A stretch of DNA of 64,000 bases from Hexactinellida sp. DTS-2022 (lineage: Eukaryota > Porifera > Hexactinellida). Position numbers and translations under genes: made by a program. How positions within the stretch are numbered: the first letter of the stretch is position 1; each line of letters starts with the position of its first letter. The notes under the pieces were generated by a model. The model saw nothing but the letters and a program-made list of their open reading frames with translations. It searched no databases and was not told where the DNA came from. Below are positions 1-10,249 of this stretch, piece by piece. The stretch is from positions 868,001 through 932,000 of the forward strand of contig JAPNXP010000009.1 of NCBI GenBank assembly GCA_028753945.1, written 5' to 3'.

Positions 1-334
1 TTCATAAATATTAAAATAATTAAATTAACTGATAAGTTTGAATTAGTAATACGTACTGTATATATTTTATAGTATTTTATCAGTGCTTACAAGGATAAGT
101 TATATAGTTGTGCAATATGGTGCAACCACTTATAATATCCACCCTGTAATACCTCGTAATAGAATATTAATGAAAATATAAATAATAAATTAAACATGCA
201 AAATACAAATAATAACAAAATATTAAAGCCTTGGGTAACCAACATTTCCTATTAGCATATTAGATAGTAAAAAAAATTAGATTTGAAGCCTTGACTTGCA
301 ATAGTCAATTTGTCCCCCCTCCCGTATAAGTGCA
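1..334. other. AT-rich spacer
   Basis: Downstream flank of the RdRP gene. Very AT-rich. No supported reading frame, RNA gene or repeat was seen. Confidence 0.6.
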
Positions 335-3300
335 TTAGTATCTCTCTCGATCCTCCCCTCTCCAATCTGGAGGGCGGTTGGCCCATTCATGGACAGGAAC
401 ATCACCCCATATCTGACTATCTCTCCTGCTCATATGATCATAACAGATCTTTCGGTTTCTCTGCGCTCGCAGACCTCTCGAAGAAACGTAATTTCCGATT
501 GTGTGATTAGTCCGCATGGGCCCCTCTCTCCTGTCTTCCCTTCTGGTGTAACCGCGCCCTCTCGACCGTGGCCTCTCATCCCTCCTGCCTCTCCTAGAGT
601 TGTTGTTGTTGTTGTTGTTATCATTACACTCTTCTTCGCCTCTGTGTTCATCATAGAACGTTTGCTCGGTTATAACTGTGAATTGGTCAATCCAGTGCTT
701 CCAAATGAGGGACCTTCCCTGTGCCAATGTATTCGTGTTGCCTACTCCAATCACAGCACACTTGGCTCTAGTGAGCAGCACATTGATCCTATACGGGCTG
801 TCTGTGAATCCCAATGCCCCTTCAGGATTGTTCCTGACAGTGCTGAATAAGATAACTTCCTTTTCTTTCCCTTGGAAGCCGTCAATAGAGGATACCTCAA
901 CCCTGGCGACCAAGTCCAGCTTCTCTCTGAGGCACCTCACCTGTCCAGTGTACGGAGTTAGTATTGCTATCTCACTCAGTTTGTACTTGGCCAGTTGAAT
1001 CAGTCGTTTGACCACCTCTACGATTACGTCAGCTTCCTTGCTGTTCTTGTATGAAGACCCAGTGTGCTGCTCCGGAGAATCCACGTCAATGAACACAATC
1101 GGTTCGTGAGCAGGCAGGAACCCGACCTGGGGCGGCACCCTATCTTCCTTCGAAACAGCTGTTTTCAGCATTCCTGAGTAGAACACTCTCGAGGGGAAGT
1201 CGGCTATGCTCGGATGCATGCGGTGCTGCTCGTCCAGGAAGTAGGACTTGATCTTGCCGTGCAGACGGTGGAAGAGCGTCTTGCAGAGAGCCTCGAAGCG
1301 GGGGACCTCGGGGGGACAGATATGATCGCGGGAATCGTGTTTGCTCGGCAGTGTGGGCGCCAGCTGTTTGGGGTCCCCGATAAGTATTAATTTCTCACAG
1401 GACTTTGCTATAGAGATGAGTGATACCGGTTCTATGGCTTGAGTTGCCTCGTCGATAAGAACATAGGAGAACCTTATTGTCTTTAGGTCTGCATCGCCTG
1501 CACCAGTGCACGTTGTAGCTATTATATCCACCGAATTAAGTATTTCCTTCTTCAGCTTTGGAGATTGGAATTCCCCCTTCTTGTCCTGTCCCATGTCGAC
1601 CCGTTTCATCTCGACTTGATGCTCCAGCGAGTATTCATGGAGATGCTTCGCAATTTGGTTCTTCTTCCCCACACGTATAACTTTCAAGCTAAGTGTCACG
1701 AGCTTCTGAGTGAGATTGTCCACTGCATTGTTAGTTTCAGCTGCCACCAGTATCTTACACTTGTCGTCGCCGTCAGCATTAATCTTCATCTTATGGACCA
1801 GCTGGTGTACGATCTCGCAGGCGACAAAGGTCTTTCCGGTCCCCGGAGGTCCGTGCACTAAGGTCAGGCGCTGCGTGAGAGCGGCAGAGATCGCGTTCTC
1901 TTGGCTCTGGTTGAAGCGCGTTCTACCTCGGTACTCACAGGCGGGGCAGTCCCCATACGCGAGGTACGGATTAACTATTGGGTCGTCTTTGCCAGGGAGC
2001 TGGACCTGTTCAGGTTTCGGTGCTTGGAAATCTGGCTCATTAACGTCTGCGGTTAACTCCGGCGGAAACGCCTCTGGGGATATTAGTATCGAGATAATCC
2101 CTGGAGAGCAAATGGACTGCAGAGCTTTACTAGACCTCTTGAAGCTGGTGACGTTACCGAGCAGGGTCAGGCACCAGTAGCCCATCTTCAGGCTGGCAGA
2201 CCTCTTCAGAGACTCGGGAACGGGCTCGGCGATGTCCACCACTATGTCTGTGGGGCTCCGCGAGAGAACTGAGATGCAGCCGAGTGCTATCGGGTCTTTG
2301 GAGTGCAGCGAGGTAGGTTTGCTCATAAGACTGATCTTAACATACGAACCGATAGAAAATTTGTTAGAAGTTAGCTTATTTATTCGCGAGAAACAAGCTT
2401 TCCAAGTTTGGGGCTTCGCCTTCTTTTTCCTCTTCTTCTTCTTCTTCTTAACTTCGGGCGCGGCGGGCGCGGCGGGAGTGACGTCACTGGTTTCACTCTC
2501 GCTGCTGCTGAGCAGCTCCACTTTGGCTCGCTTGTCCTGTGAGCTCAGGACCCTCAGCAGACACACGGAGTCCTCAGAGTCCTTAACTTTGCTAAACTCC
2601 TCTTTGCCAGGCGCCTCTGCTAGCAGGTGCTTCAGCATTAGGTAGGCGTAGTAGCACTTGTACTCATTGAGTTGCGCCTGGTCGAGAGGCGGGGGCTCAA
2701 CACACGCCGTCACAGCTAAAGCCTGAATAACGCCAGCTGTTTCTGTCTCTACCTCATCGCCGTCCGTGGGTTTATCAGCTGGTATTAGTCTCTTGGCAGG
2801 GTCGAGCTTACGGGCCAGAATATATAGTCTGTCGGACAGCTCACAAGCAATTGATAAGGGCAGGAAAGACCACTTCTCCCAATTGAAAATAGTTTCGAAG
2901 TACTGTCCTATAGTCGACATTTCAAGTTTACAAATGAGACAGTCAGAGTATTTCGCGATGGTATCGAACAGCTGTAGTTTGCTGAGACATGTGTATATCC
3001 GGAGCAGATCGCTGGGAGAGGGAATGGAAATGTGAGGGCAGTTCATTACTGCACTCAAATCCGCAGTAAAAGTGTCCGAAGGTTTTCTATGGGAACTGCT
3101 AACAACGAGATTAGTCATCAGCAAAATAACTTCTTCTGTTAGTTTAGTGCGCGGGATTGGTTCGGGCAGTTCTGTGGTAGGCTGTGGAATGAGACTGATT
3201 ACTTTCTTGAAATTTACTAAATCTCCTTTCTTAGCAAACTCTCCCAACGCTAGCAGAGAGGTGTCAGGAGAGAAAGGCGTGAAAAGCGCAATTTCAGCTT

Positions 3301-6300
3301 CCTCCTTTACTCCCTCGTCCTCGCTAGGCAGCTCCTCCAGACTATCCGAAGCGCCCAGGTCAGTGATGAACAGCTGATCGTCTTGCTCCGTCTCGAGGAT
3401 ATCGAAATAGACAATATCCTTGATATACCGACTCTTAACGAATACTTCAATCGATTGGAAGTTTTCTTTTTGGATTAGAGGGTGTCTGTCCACTCGCCGA
3501 ATTGTCCTTTTGAACCTGGTTAGGTCAATGCTAATCCTATCGTATATGGTATCTTGAGGATTGTTACGATCCTTTGATTGACTTTTTAACCACAGAAAAG
3601 AGTTTATGACATCATCATTCCGATATAACTGCATCATAGTCTGCGTGAGGTTCAGGTTGTATTTGCACTCAGTGACGTATCTCAGTTTATACCTGAAAGA
3701 TGGAGAAAAGAAATAGGCCACTAATGACCCAGTAGGAATTATTGACTCCCCTTCTTCAAAGGGTCCCATAAAATGAAAAGCCAATCTTTCATCATATGGC
3801 AGTTGAATAACAAAGAGAATTTCTGGGTAACCAGTCATTGCATAGAACAAGTGTCTCCAGTCGAAGTCAGCTGTGCTGTGTCTGAAGAAGAACTTCCATC
3901 CACAAGCCGGTATGTCCATATAGAAGGGCAGTAGCATCTCTTTGTCGAGAAGCCGGGACTTGTTCAGTGCATTCAATACATTGCCTATTGGGATGCCCAG
4001 CTCTATCGCTTCAATCCTCTCTTTCATTGTCAACAGCCCGAAGTTGATGTAGTCGGAGAGTTCTATCAGCTTTTCCTTTTTCTTACTTTTCGAGATTTCC
4101 TGAACGTCGCACCATTTGTATAGCAGACAGAACAGTTTGTATTCAGAAATCCCTCTGTTCGTATCCTCCAGGAGATTCCTAATGAATTTCTCTGCAATGA
4201 AGCTAGCAGACTGGCCCTCTCCCGTCGCGCACTCGACAGCCTCCGCGGAGAGTCGCTTGTTGCACTCGGCAGCTATTCTCTGCATTTCCACCCACACCCT
4301 CTCCGGGGCATCTCGGGAAGGGTTCTCAGGCTCTGGCTTAGGCGGGACGAGGTTAAATGGAATTTTTACTATGTCCCCTGTCTTTGAGGAATCAACGCTT
4401 CGAGAGAACCAAGCTCCCAGCTGCTCGCATTCATAGCACCCTGGCCCCTTTATATCAGCCCAATACTGGAAATAGTCGTTGATCCTACCCATCATGTTCC
4501 TCTGTCCAGAGAAGTAGTCAATCATCATGTCCCGAGTAACCTTGTCAGAGGGGTGAGCCTCGACTGATGGGTAGTCGTAGGGATTAGCTGTGTGTGGAGG
4601 GATTAGGTCTTTGTCCCAACATACGAAGTACTGGTCTCCATCCAGGTCAGACCCGGCGATCTCCGCGGAATGCGGACACTTTCCTTTAACAGGAAACACA
4701 ATGCAATCGACGAGATGGTGGAGCTCAGAGTAGTCTACCGCAATTAGAACTCTAACGTCTCCCAGGAGGTAGCAGGGGTTCTTACCAACGACAACCTTTG
4801 TATCGGGTTGCAGGGTATTAGCCTGTCCCTGATTGGAGATTCTTACAAAGCATTCTCCGTATTCTAAAAGGCCTAGGGGGTCACAGATTCCGAACAGGGT
4901 GCGAGAGTCAAGGATTGGGATACTCAGCTTATCCAACTTGTATATCAACTTGTTCCGAATGAATCTGAGAGGGTACTGTATCTTATCTTGCTTTAACTCA
5001 TCGGGCGTTTTGCACTCGGCTACGAACGCCGCGAGGTCTGGGCGATTGCGCCACTGAAGGATGACAATAGCGAATACAGGGTCAACCAACATATTTTCTA
5101 ACCCGAGTAGAAAATCTTGTTGTTTCTCAAGAAAAACTTCTTTCTTTATCCCTAGTCCAGATAGGAGCATGATGTATTGCTTATTCAAATGTCCGTAGGA
5201 ATAAGGACGGGAATGTTCGCAAACCCAAACTTCTGGAAAAGGCCTCGACCCCGGCATAAATTTCTTCATCGAATCTCGCACCACAATTGAATCCTCATCA
5301 ATGCTTGGGTTCTTTACGATTATCCCCTTACACCCGTGGAACCTAATCTGAAAAACAGTTGGTATTCCGTCCTGTGGCGACTCAATTATTGCCTCACAGC
5401 CTTTGGCGAGTTTTGCTGCCAGTTTCAATCCCACGGATCCACACCCATCAGTGAAATTACCCCCTGCCGTCTCGATATCATCAATAACTTCAACTTTTTC
5501 ATCCGGGACAATCACGCCAGTTTTCATCGCTACAGAGAAGAGCATACTGATTCTCTTCAATCGCTTGGAAACCATTTTAATTTTTTTGAAATTACCGCAC
5601 TGATCTAGAACTTCTGTTACGTCATCAACACTCCCTCTGAGCATGTAGCACTTCCTGCTCTTGAGCCCGCTGGAGCTGCACCCCAGGAACTGGTACTCCT
5701 CTCCGTTTATGTAGACTCCCTGACGGAGGACCTCTCTGATGTAGCTGTTGTGCAACTTCCCATGGAACTGAAGGAGCACGAAGTTCTCTTCCCCGTACCG
5801 ATCTACCATTCGGTTCGTCTGAAAGCTATCCATTGGCGGGTATGTTAGGACTATTTCAGAGGGGTTTAAGTCAAAAGTCCGGACTCGGTCTTCTTTTCCC
5901 TGTTTCAGCAGAGGAAGGAAGGGTGGGTGGAGCCTCGCCTTTCTATGAGTCTCAGTGTCAAGGTAGAAAGAGAGACATTTCTGTTGCATGAACTGCTCTA
6001 TCATAATCGGTACTGTTCCCTCCACTGCTGATTTAAGTATATCCATACGCTTCTGTCGGTCCCTCTCCCCTAAGTACATGTAAGAGATGTTGAACTTCCT
6101 AAGGACCTCATGCAGGCCAGCTGTGTAGCGGTGCTTCTCTTCGTTCGAGTCAACCAACTGGGGCCCATAATCAGTGGTGTTTTCTAACGGACAAACTAAT
6201 ACCACTAAACTCCCACGGTACCGAGTGAGACATTCCTCTACAGCTTTATCGTATCTAAGTAGATCCGCTTCCTCTAGGCTTTCGAAGAAAGTATCTAAGA

Positions 6301-6574
6301 GAGGTTCAGGCCCCCGCTCAGAAATCCAGAAACCTGCAAACCCCTTCTCTCTCCGGTTCTGTTCCACAAATATTAACTTCTGGAACTCAAAGAAACACTC
6401 CTTCTGATGAGTGCTCAGAGATCTATTTAGGTCATTCTGAAAGATCCCTTGTGTTCTCATGACTTCCTTCCTCACATCGCCAATAATACCGTACTCCCTG
6501 TTCTTAGAACACCAGTCTTTAGCGAGGGTTGTCTTTCCCACTGAACTCGCTCCACACAGAATTATCCTGGACAT
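335..6574 (-). CDS. P-loop kinase / RNA-dependent RNA polymerase / SF1 helicase fusion
   Basis: Single uninterrupted 2079-codon frame. I start it at the ATG at 6574, because the upstream extension begins only with TTG. Residues 5-195 form a nucleotide-kinase-like P-loop domain (Walker A GASSVGKT, residues 8-15; AAA_28/NadR-like look). Residues about 300-960 are a eukaryotic cellular RdRP (QDE-1/EGO-1 family) with the catalytic DLDGD at about 643-647. A Lys-rich linker lies near 1375. Residues about 1400-1960 are a UPF1/ZNFX1-like SF1 helicase: Walker A GPPGTGKT at about 1575, DEAT at about 1708, GDPKQL, QHRMHP, DGFQGKE and LLTRAK. The tail has an Asn run from a GTT/AAC microsatellite, then an Arg/Gly-rich stretch. 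Known: family RdRPs amplify small-RNA silencing, and ZNFX-1 (worm) or Hrr1 (fission yeast) helicases work with RdRP in trans. Inferred: a one-chain RNA-silencing amplifier. It is intronless, unlike most neighbours. Confidence 0.92.
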   Translation of the reverse strand: MSRIILCGASSVGKTTLAKDWCSKNREYGIIGDVRKEVMRTQGIFQNDLNRSLSTHQKECFFEFQKLIFVEQNRREKGFAGFWISERGPEPLLDTFFESLEEADLLRYDKAVEECLTRYRGSLVVLVCPLENTTDYGPQLVDSNEEKHRYTAGLHEVLRKFNISYMYLGERDRQKRMDILKSAVEGTVPIMIEQFMQQKCLSFYLDTETHRKARLHPPFLPLLKQGKEDRVRTFDLNPSEIVLTYPPMDSFQTNRMVDRYGEENFVLLQFHGKLHNSYIREVLRQGVYINGEEYQFLGCSSSGLKSRKCYMLRGSVDDVTEVLDQCGNFKKIKMVSKRLKRISMLFSVAMKTGVIVPDEKVEVIDDIETAGGNFTDGCGSVGLKLAAKLAKGCEAIIESPQDGIPTVFQIRFHGCKGIIVKNPSIDEDSIVVRDSMKKFMPGSRPFPEVWVCEHSRPYSYGHLNKQYIMLLSGLGIKKEVFLEKQQDFLLGLENMLVDPVFAIVILQWRNRPDLAAFVAECKTPDELKQDKIQYPLRFIRNKLIYKLDKLSIPILDSRTLFGICDPLGLLEYGECFVRISNQGQANTLQPDTKVVVGKNPCYLLGDVRVLIAVDYSELHHLVDCIVFPVKGKCPHSAEIAGSDLDGDQYFVCWDKDLIPPHTANPYDYPSVEAHPSDKVTRDMMIDYFSGQRNMMGRINDYFQYWADIKGPGCYECEQLGAWFSRSVDSSKTGDIVKIPFNLVPPKPEPENPSRDAPERVWVEMQRIAAECNKRLSAEAVECATGEGQSASFIAEKFIRNLLEDTNRGISEYKLFCLLYKWCDVQEISKSKKKEKLIELSDYINFGLLTMKERIEAIELGIPIGNVLNALNKSRLLDKEMLLPFYMDIPACGWKFFFRHSTADFDWRHLFYAMTGYPEILFVIQLPYDERLAFHFMGPFEEGESIIPTGSLVAYFFSPSFRYKLRYVTECKYNLNLTQTMMQLYRNDDVINSFLWLKSQSKDRNNPQDTIYDRISIDLTRFKRTIRRVDRHPLIQKENFQSIEVFVKSRYIKDIVYFDILETEQDDQLFITDLGASDSLEELPSEDEGVKEEAEIALFTPFSPDTSLLALGEFAKKGDLVNFKKVISLIPQPTTELPEPIPRTKLTEEVILLMTNLVVSSSHRKPSDTFTADLSAVMNCPHISIPSPSDLLRIYTCLSKLQLFDTIAKYSDCLICKLEMSTIGQYFETIFNWEKWSFLPLSIACELSDRLYILARKLDPAKRLIPADKPTDGDEVETETAGVIQALAVTACVEPPPLDQAQLNEYKCYYAYLMLKHLLAEAPGKEEFSKVKDSEDSVCLLRVLSSQDKRAKVELLSSSESETSDVTPAAPAAPEVKKKKKKRKKKAKPQTWKACFSRINKLTSNKFSIGSYVKISLMSKPTSLHSKDPIALGCISVLSRSPTDIVVDIAEPVPESLKRSASLKMGYWCLTLLGNVTSFKRSSKALQSICSPGIISILISPEAFPPELTADVNEPDFQAPKPEQVQLPGKDDPIVNPYLAYGDCPACEYRGRTRFNQSQENAISAALTQRLTLVHGPPGTGKTFVACEIVHQLVHKMKINADGDDKCKILVAAETNNAVDNLTQKLVTLSLKVIRVGKKNQIAKHLHEYSLEHQVEMKRVDMGQDKKGEFQSPKLKKEILNSVDIIATTCTGAGDADLKTIRFSYVLIDEATQAIEPVSLISIAKSCEKLILIGDPKQLAPTLPSKHDSRDHICPPEVPRFEALCKTLFHRLHGKIKSYFLDEQHRMHPSIADFPSRVFYSGMLKTAVSKEDRVPPQVGFLPAHEPIVFIDVDSPEQHTGSSYKNSKEADVIVEVVKRLIQLAKYKLSEIAILTPYTGQVRCLREKLDLVARVEVSSIDGFQGKEKEVILFSTVRNNPEGALGFTDSPYRINVLLTRAKCAVIGVGNTNTLAQGRSLIWKHWIDQFTVITEQTFYDEHRGEEECNDNNNNNNNSRRGRRDERPRSRGRGYTRREDRREGPMRTNHTIGNYVSSRGLRAQRNRKICYDHMSRRDSQIWGDVPVHEWANRPPDWRGEDRERY
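600..623. repeat. GTT trinucleotide microsatellite in coding sequence
   Basis: A run of GTT units on the plus strand. It encodes a poly-Asn stretch near the C-terminus of the RdRP-helicase protein. Its length is probably variable. Confidence 0.9.
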
Positions 6575-7204
6575 TCCACACAATTTTATTTTCTTGTAGT
6601 TAGTTACACAATTGATATACTCAGAAGTAGAAATTATATTTCTTAAATCATGGCACTAGGTACATACATATAATTGAAAGCTATTAGTACAATAGAGCAT
6701 ATATATGTGGTCAGTTATAAATATTTAGTGGAGCGATGCTGTGAACAAATGGGATTCTTATCCACTGGGTCAGTTAGGTGTGAAAGTTCATTTCAAAGAA
6801 TTATTTAATTAATTATAATTCAGAAGTTTATTAAATTACTGTTTACTGCCAAGATTGATAATCTTACCTTTGTATCTACGTAGATTGCGCTAAACCAAGT
6901 AAGCAGATAGCCTAAGTTCAAGTGAGTTATTATCCCATAAAACTTAATTTGTCAAGTAGGTATACGTATTAACGATAATCCAAATATAAAATACGATATA
7001 CTCTGTTGAATTACGTCGGGTGTGTTTTGACCAAATAACATAAAATATTACAGTTATTCCGTTCTGGAAATCGATGAACCCAGTTAAGCGGATTTACTGA
7101 TTTTAGACACAATTAAATATTTGCTGACTCTCATTAATTAACAAACATAAAAATAAGTTTCAAACCATTCAAGTAATCTTCAAACTAAACTAATTAATTA
7201 ATTC
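6575..7204. other. AT-rich intergenic spacer
   Basis: Spacer between two minus-strand genes, so it should hold the RdRP-fusion promoter. No coding region is supported. A short stretch near 7051-7109 resembles the AGCGGA-type interior of pogo-like MITEs elsewhere in the window, but no paired end was found. Confidence 0.5.
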
Positions 7205-8603
7205 TCACTGGATATATGTAGTAGGACTCGTCTCCTCCATACCGATCTCCAATCTTAGAGGCTTGGTGATAATGATGACGTTGCCACCTCCAAAACAATC
7301 CTTCAGAGTTTGTACTCCACTTAACACTCTTGATCCCATATACAGGGCCAGTTTCGTATATCCACGGACATTGGCGCAATTTTTTCATGTTCAGCGCAAC
7401 TGTCGTGGGTACCCGAACTGTCGTGGGTACCCGAAGCAGTGGTCAGGTTGAAGAGAAGACATGAGGCAGCTGTTGAAAGGAATGAGAAAAGGTCGAAGTG
7501 ATGATTTCTATTCTGTGACATTAAAATTTATCGATTAAATGTGTTAAGAAATTATATTTTTTAACTAAAAATATCAAAAAAATTCTGTCGTGGGTGCCCT
7601 GGCACCCAGGGCACCCACGGGTTTTGCGCCTATGTCCACGGATAAGGAGTCCCCCCTTCAACCAGGGAGAATACATTTTCGGGGCCAGCATAGAAGGGTC
7701 TGCTCAAGAAGAGAGTAGATTTCGCACTATAAGTCTTACCAGTCGGATCCGGAGCGAATATATAACGGTTCGGATGATATATAGATTCAAAAATAAAGTG
7801 ATTAGGAGCAATGGTAATCATTATCCAATTAACAGAAGACACTGTGGTATTATGAGCTGGGAAGATTATAGAATCTTCGATTTTAGCAGATTTGGGATAG
7901 TTTTTATTAAGAGCAACATACCCCCTTGACCCCCTTTGATTTGTACAATTTTAACCGGGGGCAAAACACGTAGGCTATAAGGAGATTCTACAACGGGACT
8001 AATAACTCTGGGTATGAGTAACCTTGCATATGTGCATATGGGGAGACAGCCGTTAAGGTACAACTTGACTGAAACTGGTAGAGGGAGCTGCTTCCAATAG
8101 CATTGATTCTGAAGTAATTTATTAAAATAGCAATCCATTGAGTAACCATCAATATTATTAATTAGAGGCTTGTTTCTTATGCATATAATATCCAGGATTT
8201 TATCCCGGCATAAATACTTAAGGGACAGAGGAAAATTTGTATTAAGCAAACTCTCGAGATTTTCAGAAATCACAGACATTTGAAATTGGAGACTTTCCAT
8301 TGAATCTATTCTTACTGGGATACCAAAAGCTTTGCAATCTTCCATTGCAAGTAATGAAGAAGATAAGTTCTGTATATCTGATAAATCAAGAAAAAAATCA
8401 TCTTTTATAATTGATAATTTAATCCCAGAGTGGATATATTCAGCCGCTTTTTGAGGTCGATCTGAAATGGAACAAATAGCGAAATCGCTTGACAAACTTA
8501 TCTTGTATTCATGTCCGTAGACAATGGGCAAGATATATTTTATCTCCAGAGAAGCATTAGTATCACTATATGTAAGACATTCTTTGGAGATTTCAGTTGC
8601 CAT
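7205..8603 (-). pseudogene. unrecognised gene, frame interrupted by an inverted-repeat element
   Basis: Not recognised as any family. Exon 1 runs 8603-7922 (ATG at 8603; another ATG at 8630 is possible). A 65-nt intron (7857-7921) has a GTATGT donor and a CTTCCCAG acceptor. The frame then continues 7856-7643. A 282-bp element (7361-7642) flanked by TA dinucleotides interrupts it and brings an immediate TAG. If the element and one TA are left out, the frame stays open to a TGA at 7205-7207, giving about 45 further residues. The encoded part is mixed alpha/beta with no signal peptide and no clear membrane span. Either this allele makes a truncated protein ending inside the element, or transcripts remove the element. 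I saw no consensus splice sites at its ends. Confidence 0.55.
7361..7642. mobile_element. TA-flanked inverted-repeat element (MITE)
   Basis: Ends are inverted repeats of about 20 bp: TCCACGGACATTGGCGCAA on the left, and TCCGTGGACATAGGCGCAAA as the reverse complement of the right. TA lies on both sides (7359-7360 and 7643-7644). The interior has an 18-bp direct duplication at about 7400-7433 and a perfect hairpin (13-bp stem) at about 7590-7618. It carries no transposase and sits inside a coding frame. Confidence 0.75.
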
Positions 8604-8630
8604 TATTGAAAAACAAACAAATCTTACCAT

Positions 8631-9946
8631 TATATAGTAGAAATTAAATACCAAAGTAATAATAACATGCAATTATCGGATTTTGCTTACTATTCTTAGA
8701 AACAAGCTAAATAACTAACTATATAGCATTCTCATTTATAAATTTAACAAAAGTTCTAAATTGTTGGCAAAAGAAGCTTAACAATACTTAACAAATGGGT
8801 CAATATTGCATGGGGAAAGACAAGCACACGTCGACGTGCTAGCAAACAGTCCTATAAGCAAATTTGCAAGAGCGATTAAGATGTATCTAATATGATACCT
8901 CTCAGACAAACTAACAATTTTAAAGAATGCTTTGGGGGGTAAACGATGAGGTCAATCAACAAGTTTAATCCACACACTGCTAGCAGAATTGCTAACGAGC
9001 CAACATGAGACGGTGATCAGATACGTAAAAGGTTGCATAATAATATTACACCAAATTTATGAAAAACTTACAAAATCGTATTTGAAGATCTTGTTAATAA
9101 AATAACCACATTGAAAGGAAAGTAGACAAAATTTGAGCAAGCCTAATATTAGTCTGAACTTGTTAACTACGTAATAAAAGTTAATACTCTGTTTAAGAAT
9201 AAAGTGCATATACAATATGTTTGCTAGATAAATATACATATGTCAAAAAGAGAATATAAGGAATATTATATTATGTATTATTGGGCAATCCGGTAATTAA
9301 AGTTGAGCCACATTAAACTAAGTGTTATCTATTTAAATATATGCTCTGCGCAGCATATTATTACAGAAATAAGATTTGTAATAAGTAACGGAAATTTCAT
9401 CCGGTTTCAAAATACAGTCGACTCCGTTATTAGGGTCACTTAATCCGAGGTAGTTTTTAAGCGGAGAAATCTATTAATTGAAGATATTATGAGGTCAAAC
9501 TGTAATTCCGTCCTATAAATCCTGTGAAATTTAGACCCCATTAAGCGGAAAATTAGCCGGTGGGTCTATTAAGCGGAGTATACTGTATTGTCTAAAAGTG
9601 ACAAACAGTAGTCGAGTCAAACAAATATTATATTAAATTTGACTTATTTGATTTACTTAGAATTAAATGAGTAAACTTGCACAACCAGTAACATATCAAA
9701 AGCTGTTGTAATAGAAATATTGGATTACAAAGTTCAAAACGTAATGCTCTCGCCCTAAATTTCATGAGGTCATAAATAATTGATTAAGGTGGTCAAAATC
9801 CAATTAATGCTCTAAGTTCTAGTCATCATAATTTGACAAGAAAATCTATAAATGCATCAAAATCCTCAAGTAATACAACAAAGAGTTTAACTTGATAGCG
9901 AAACTATAAATTAAATTAAGTGTTTTCAGCTACAAAATTGCACCAA
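8631..9946. other. AT-rich intergenic region with one MITE
   Basis: No coding region supported. It contains the pogo/Tigger-like element at 9415-9585. The sequence just before 9931 ends TGTTTTCAG, which could be a 3' splice site for a 5' UTR exon of the bZIP gene. Confidence 0.5.
9415..9585. mobile_element. pogo/Tigger-like MITE
   Basis: Inverted ends CAGTCGACTCCGTTATTAG and CAGTATACTCCGCTTAATAG, flanked by TA on each side (9413-9414, 9586-9587). The 171-bp length, TA target and CAGT..ACTCCG ends are typical of Tc1/pogo-derived MITEs. No coding capacity. Confidence 0.8.
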
Positions 9947-10249
9947 ATGGCATCCAGGGATGTATCTAGATTTCCAATTTCGATAGATGATATAATAAAT
10001 TATGAAGTAAAAACTCTGAACAAGGAACTGAGAAAGATAAACATCTCGAAAGAGGAAAGATACGAAATAAAAAATCTGCGCAGAAGTGAAAGAGCGAAAA
10101 TGTATGATACTGCTAAAAGGGATGGAATTAGCCGCAAGATTGAGCGCCTTGAGTATGAAAAGATATGCCTTCAGGAAGAACTGCTACAGCTATGCTCAGA
10201 ATGCTACTACCTCAATGAACAGGCTGACGACTTGATCAAGAGAATATAA
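9947..10249 (+). CDS. small Maf-like bZIP protein (divergent)
   Basis: 100-aa protein starting at the ATG at 9947; the frame extends upstream only to a GTG. Residues about 10-40 resemble the Maf extended homology region (acidic IDDI, then VKTLNKELR, then SKEERYEIKNLRRSERAK). A basic segment follows, then a leucine-zipper-like helix to the end (IERLEYEKICLQEELLQL...). In canonical Maf proteins the DNA-reading core is an Asn-Arg-Gly-Tyr-Ala-x-Ser-Cys-Arg block. Here the Asn and the Ser-Cys are missing (SERAKMYDTAKRDG), so DNA specificity may be lost or changed. No transactivation domain is present, as in small Mafs. Assignment rests on pattern similarity read by eye. Confidence 0.55.
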   Translation: MASRDVSRFPISIDDIINYEVKTLNKELRKINISKEERYEIKNLRRSERAKMYDTAKRDGISRKIERLEYEKICLQEELLQLCSECYYLNEQADDLIKRI

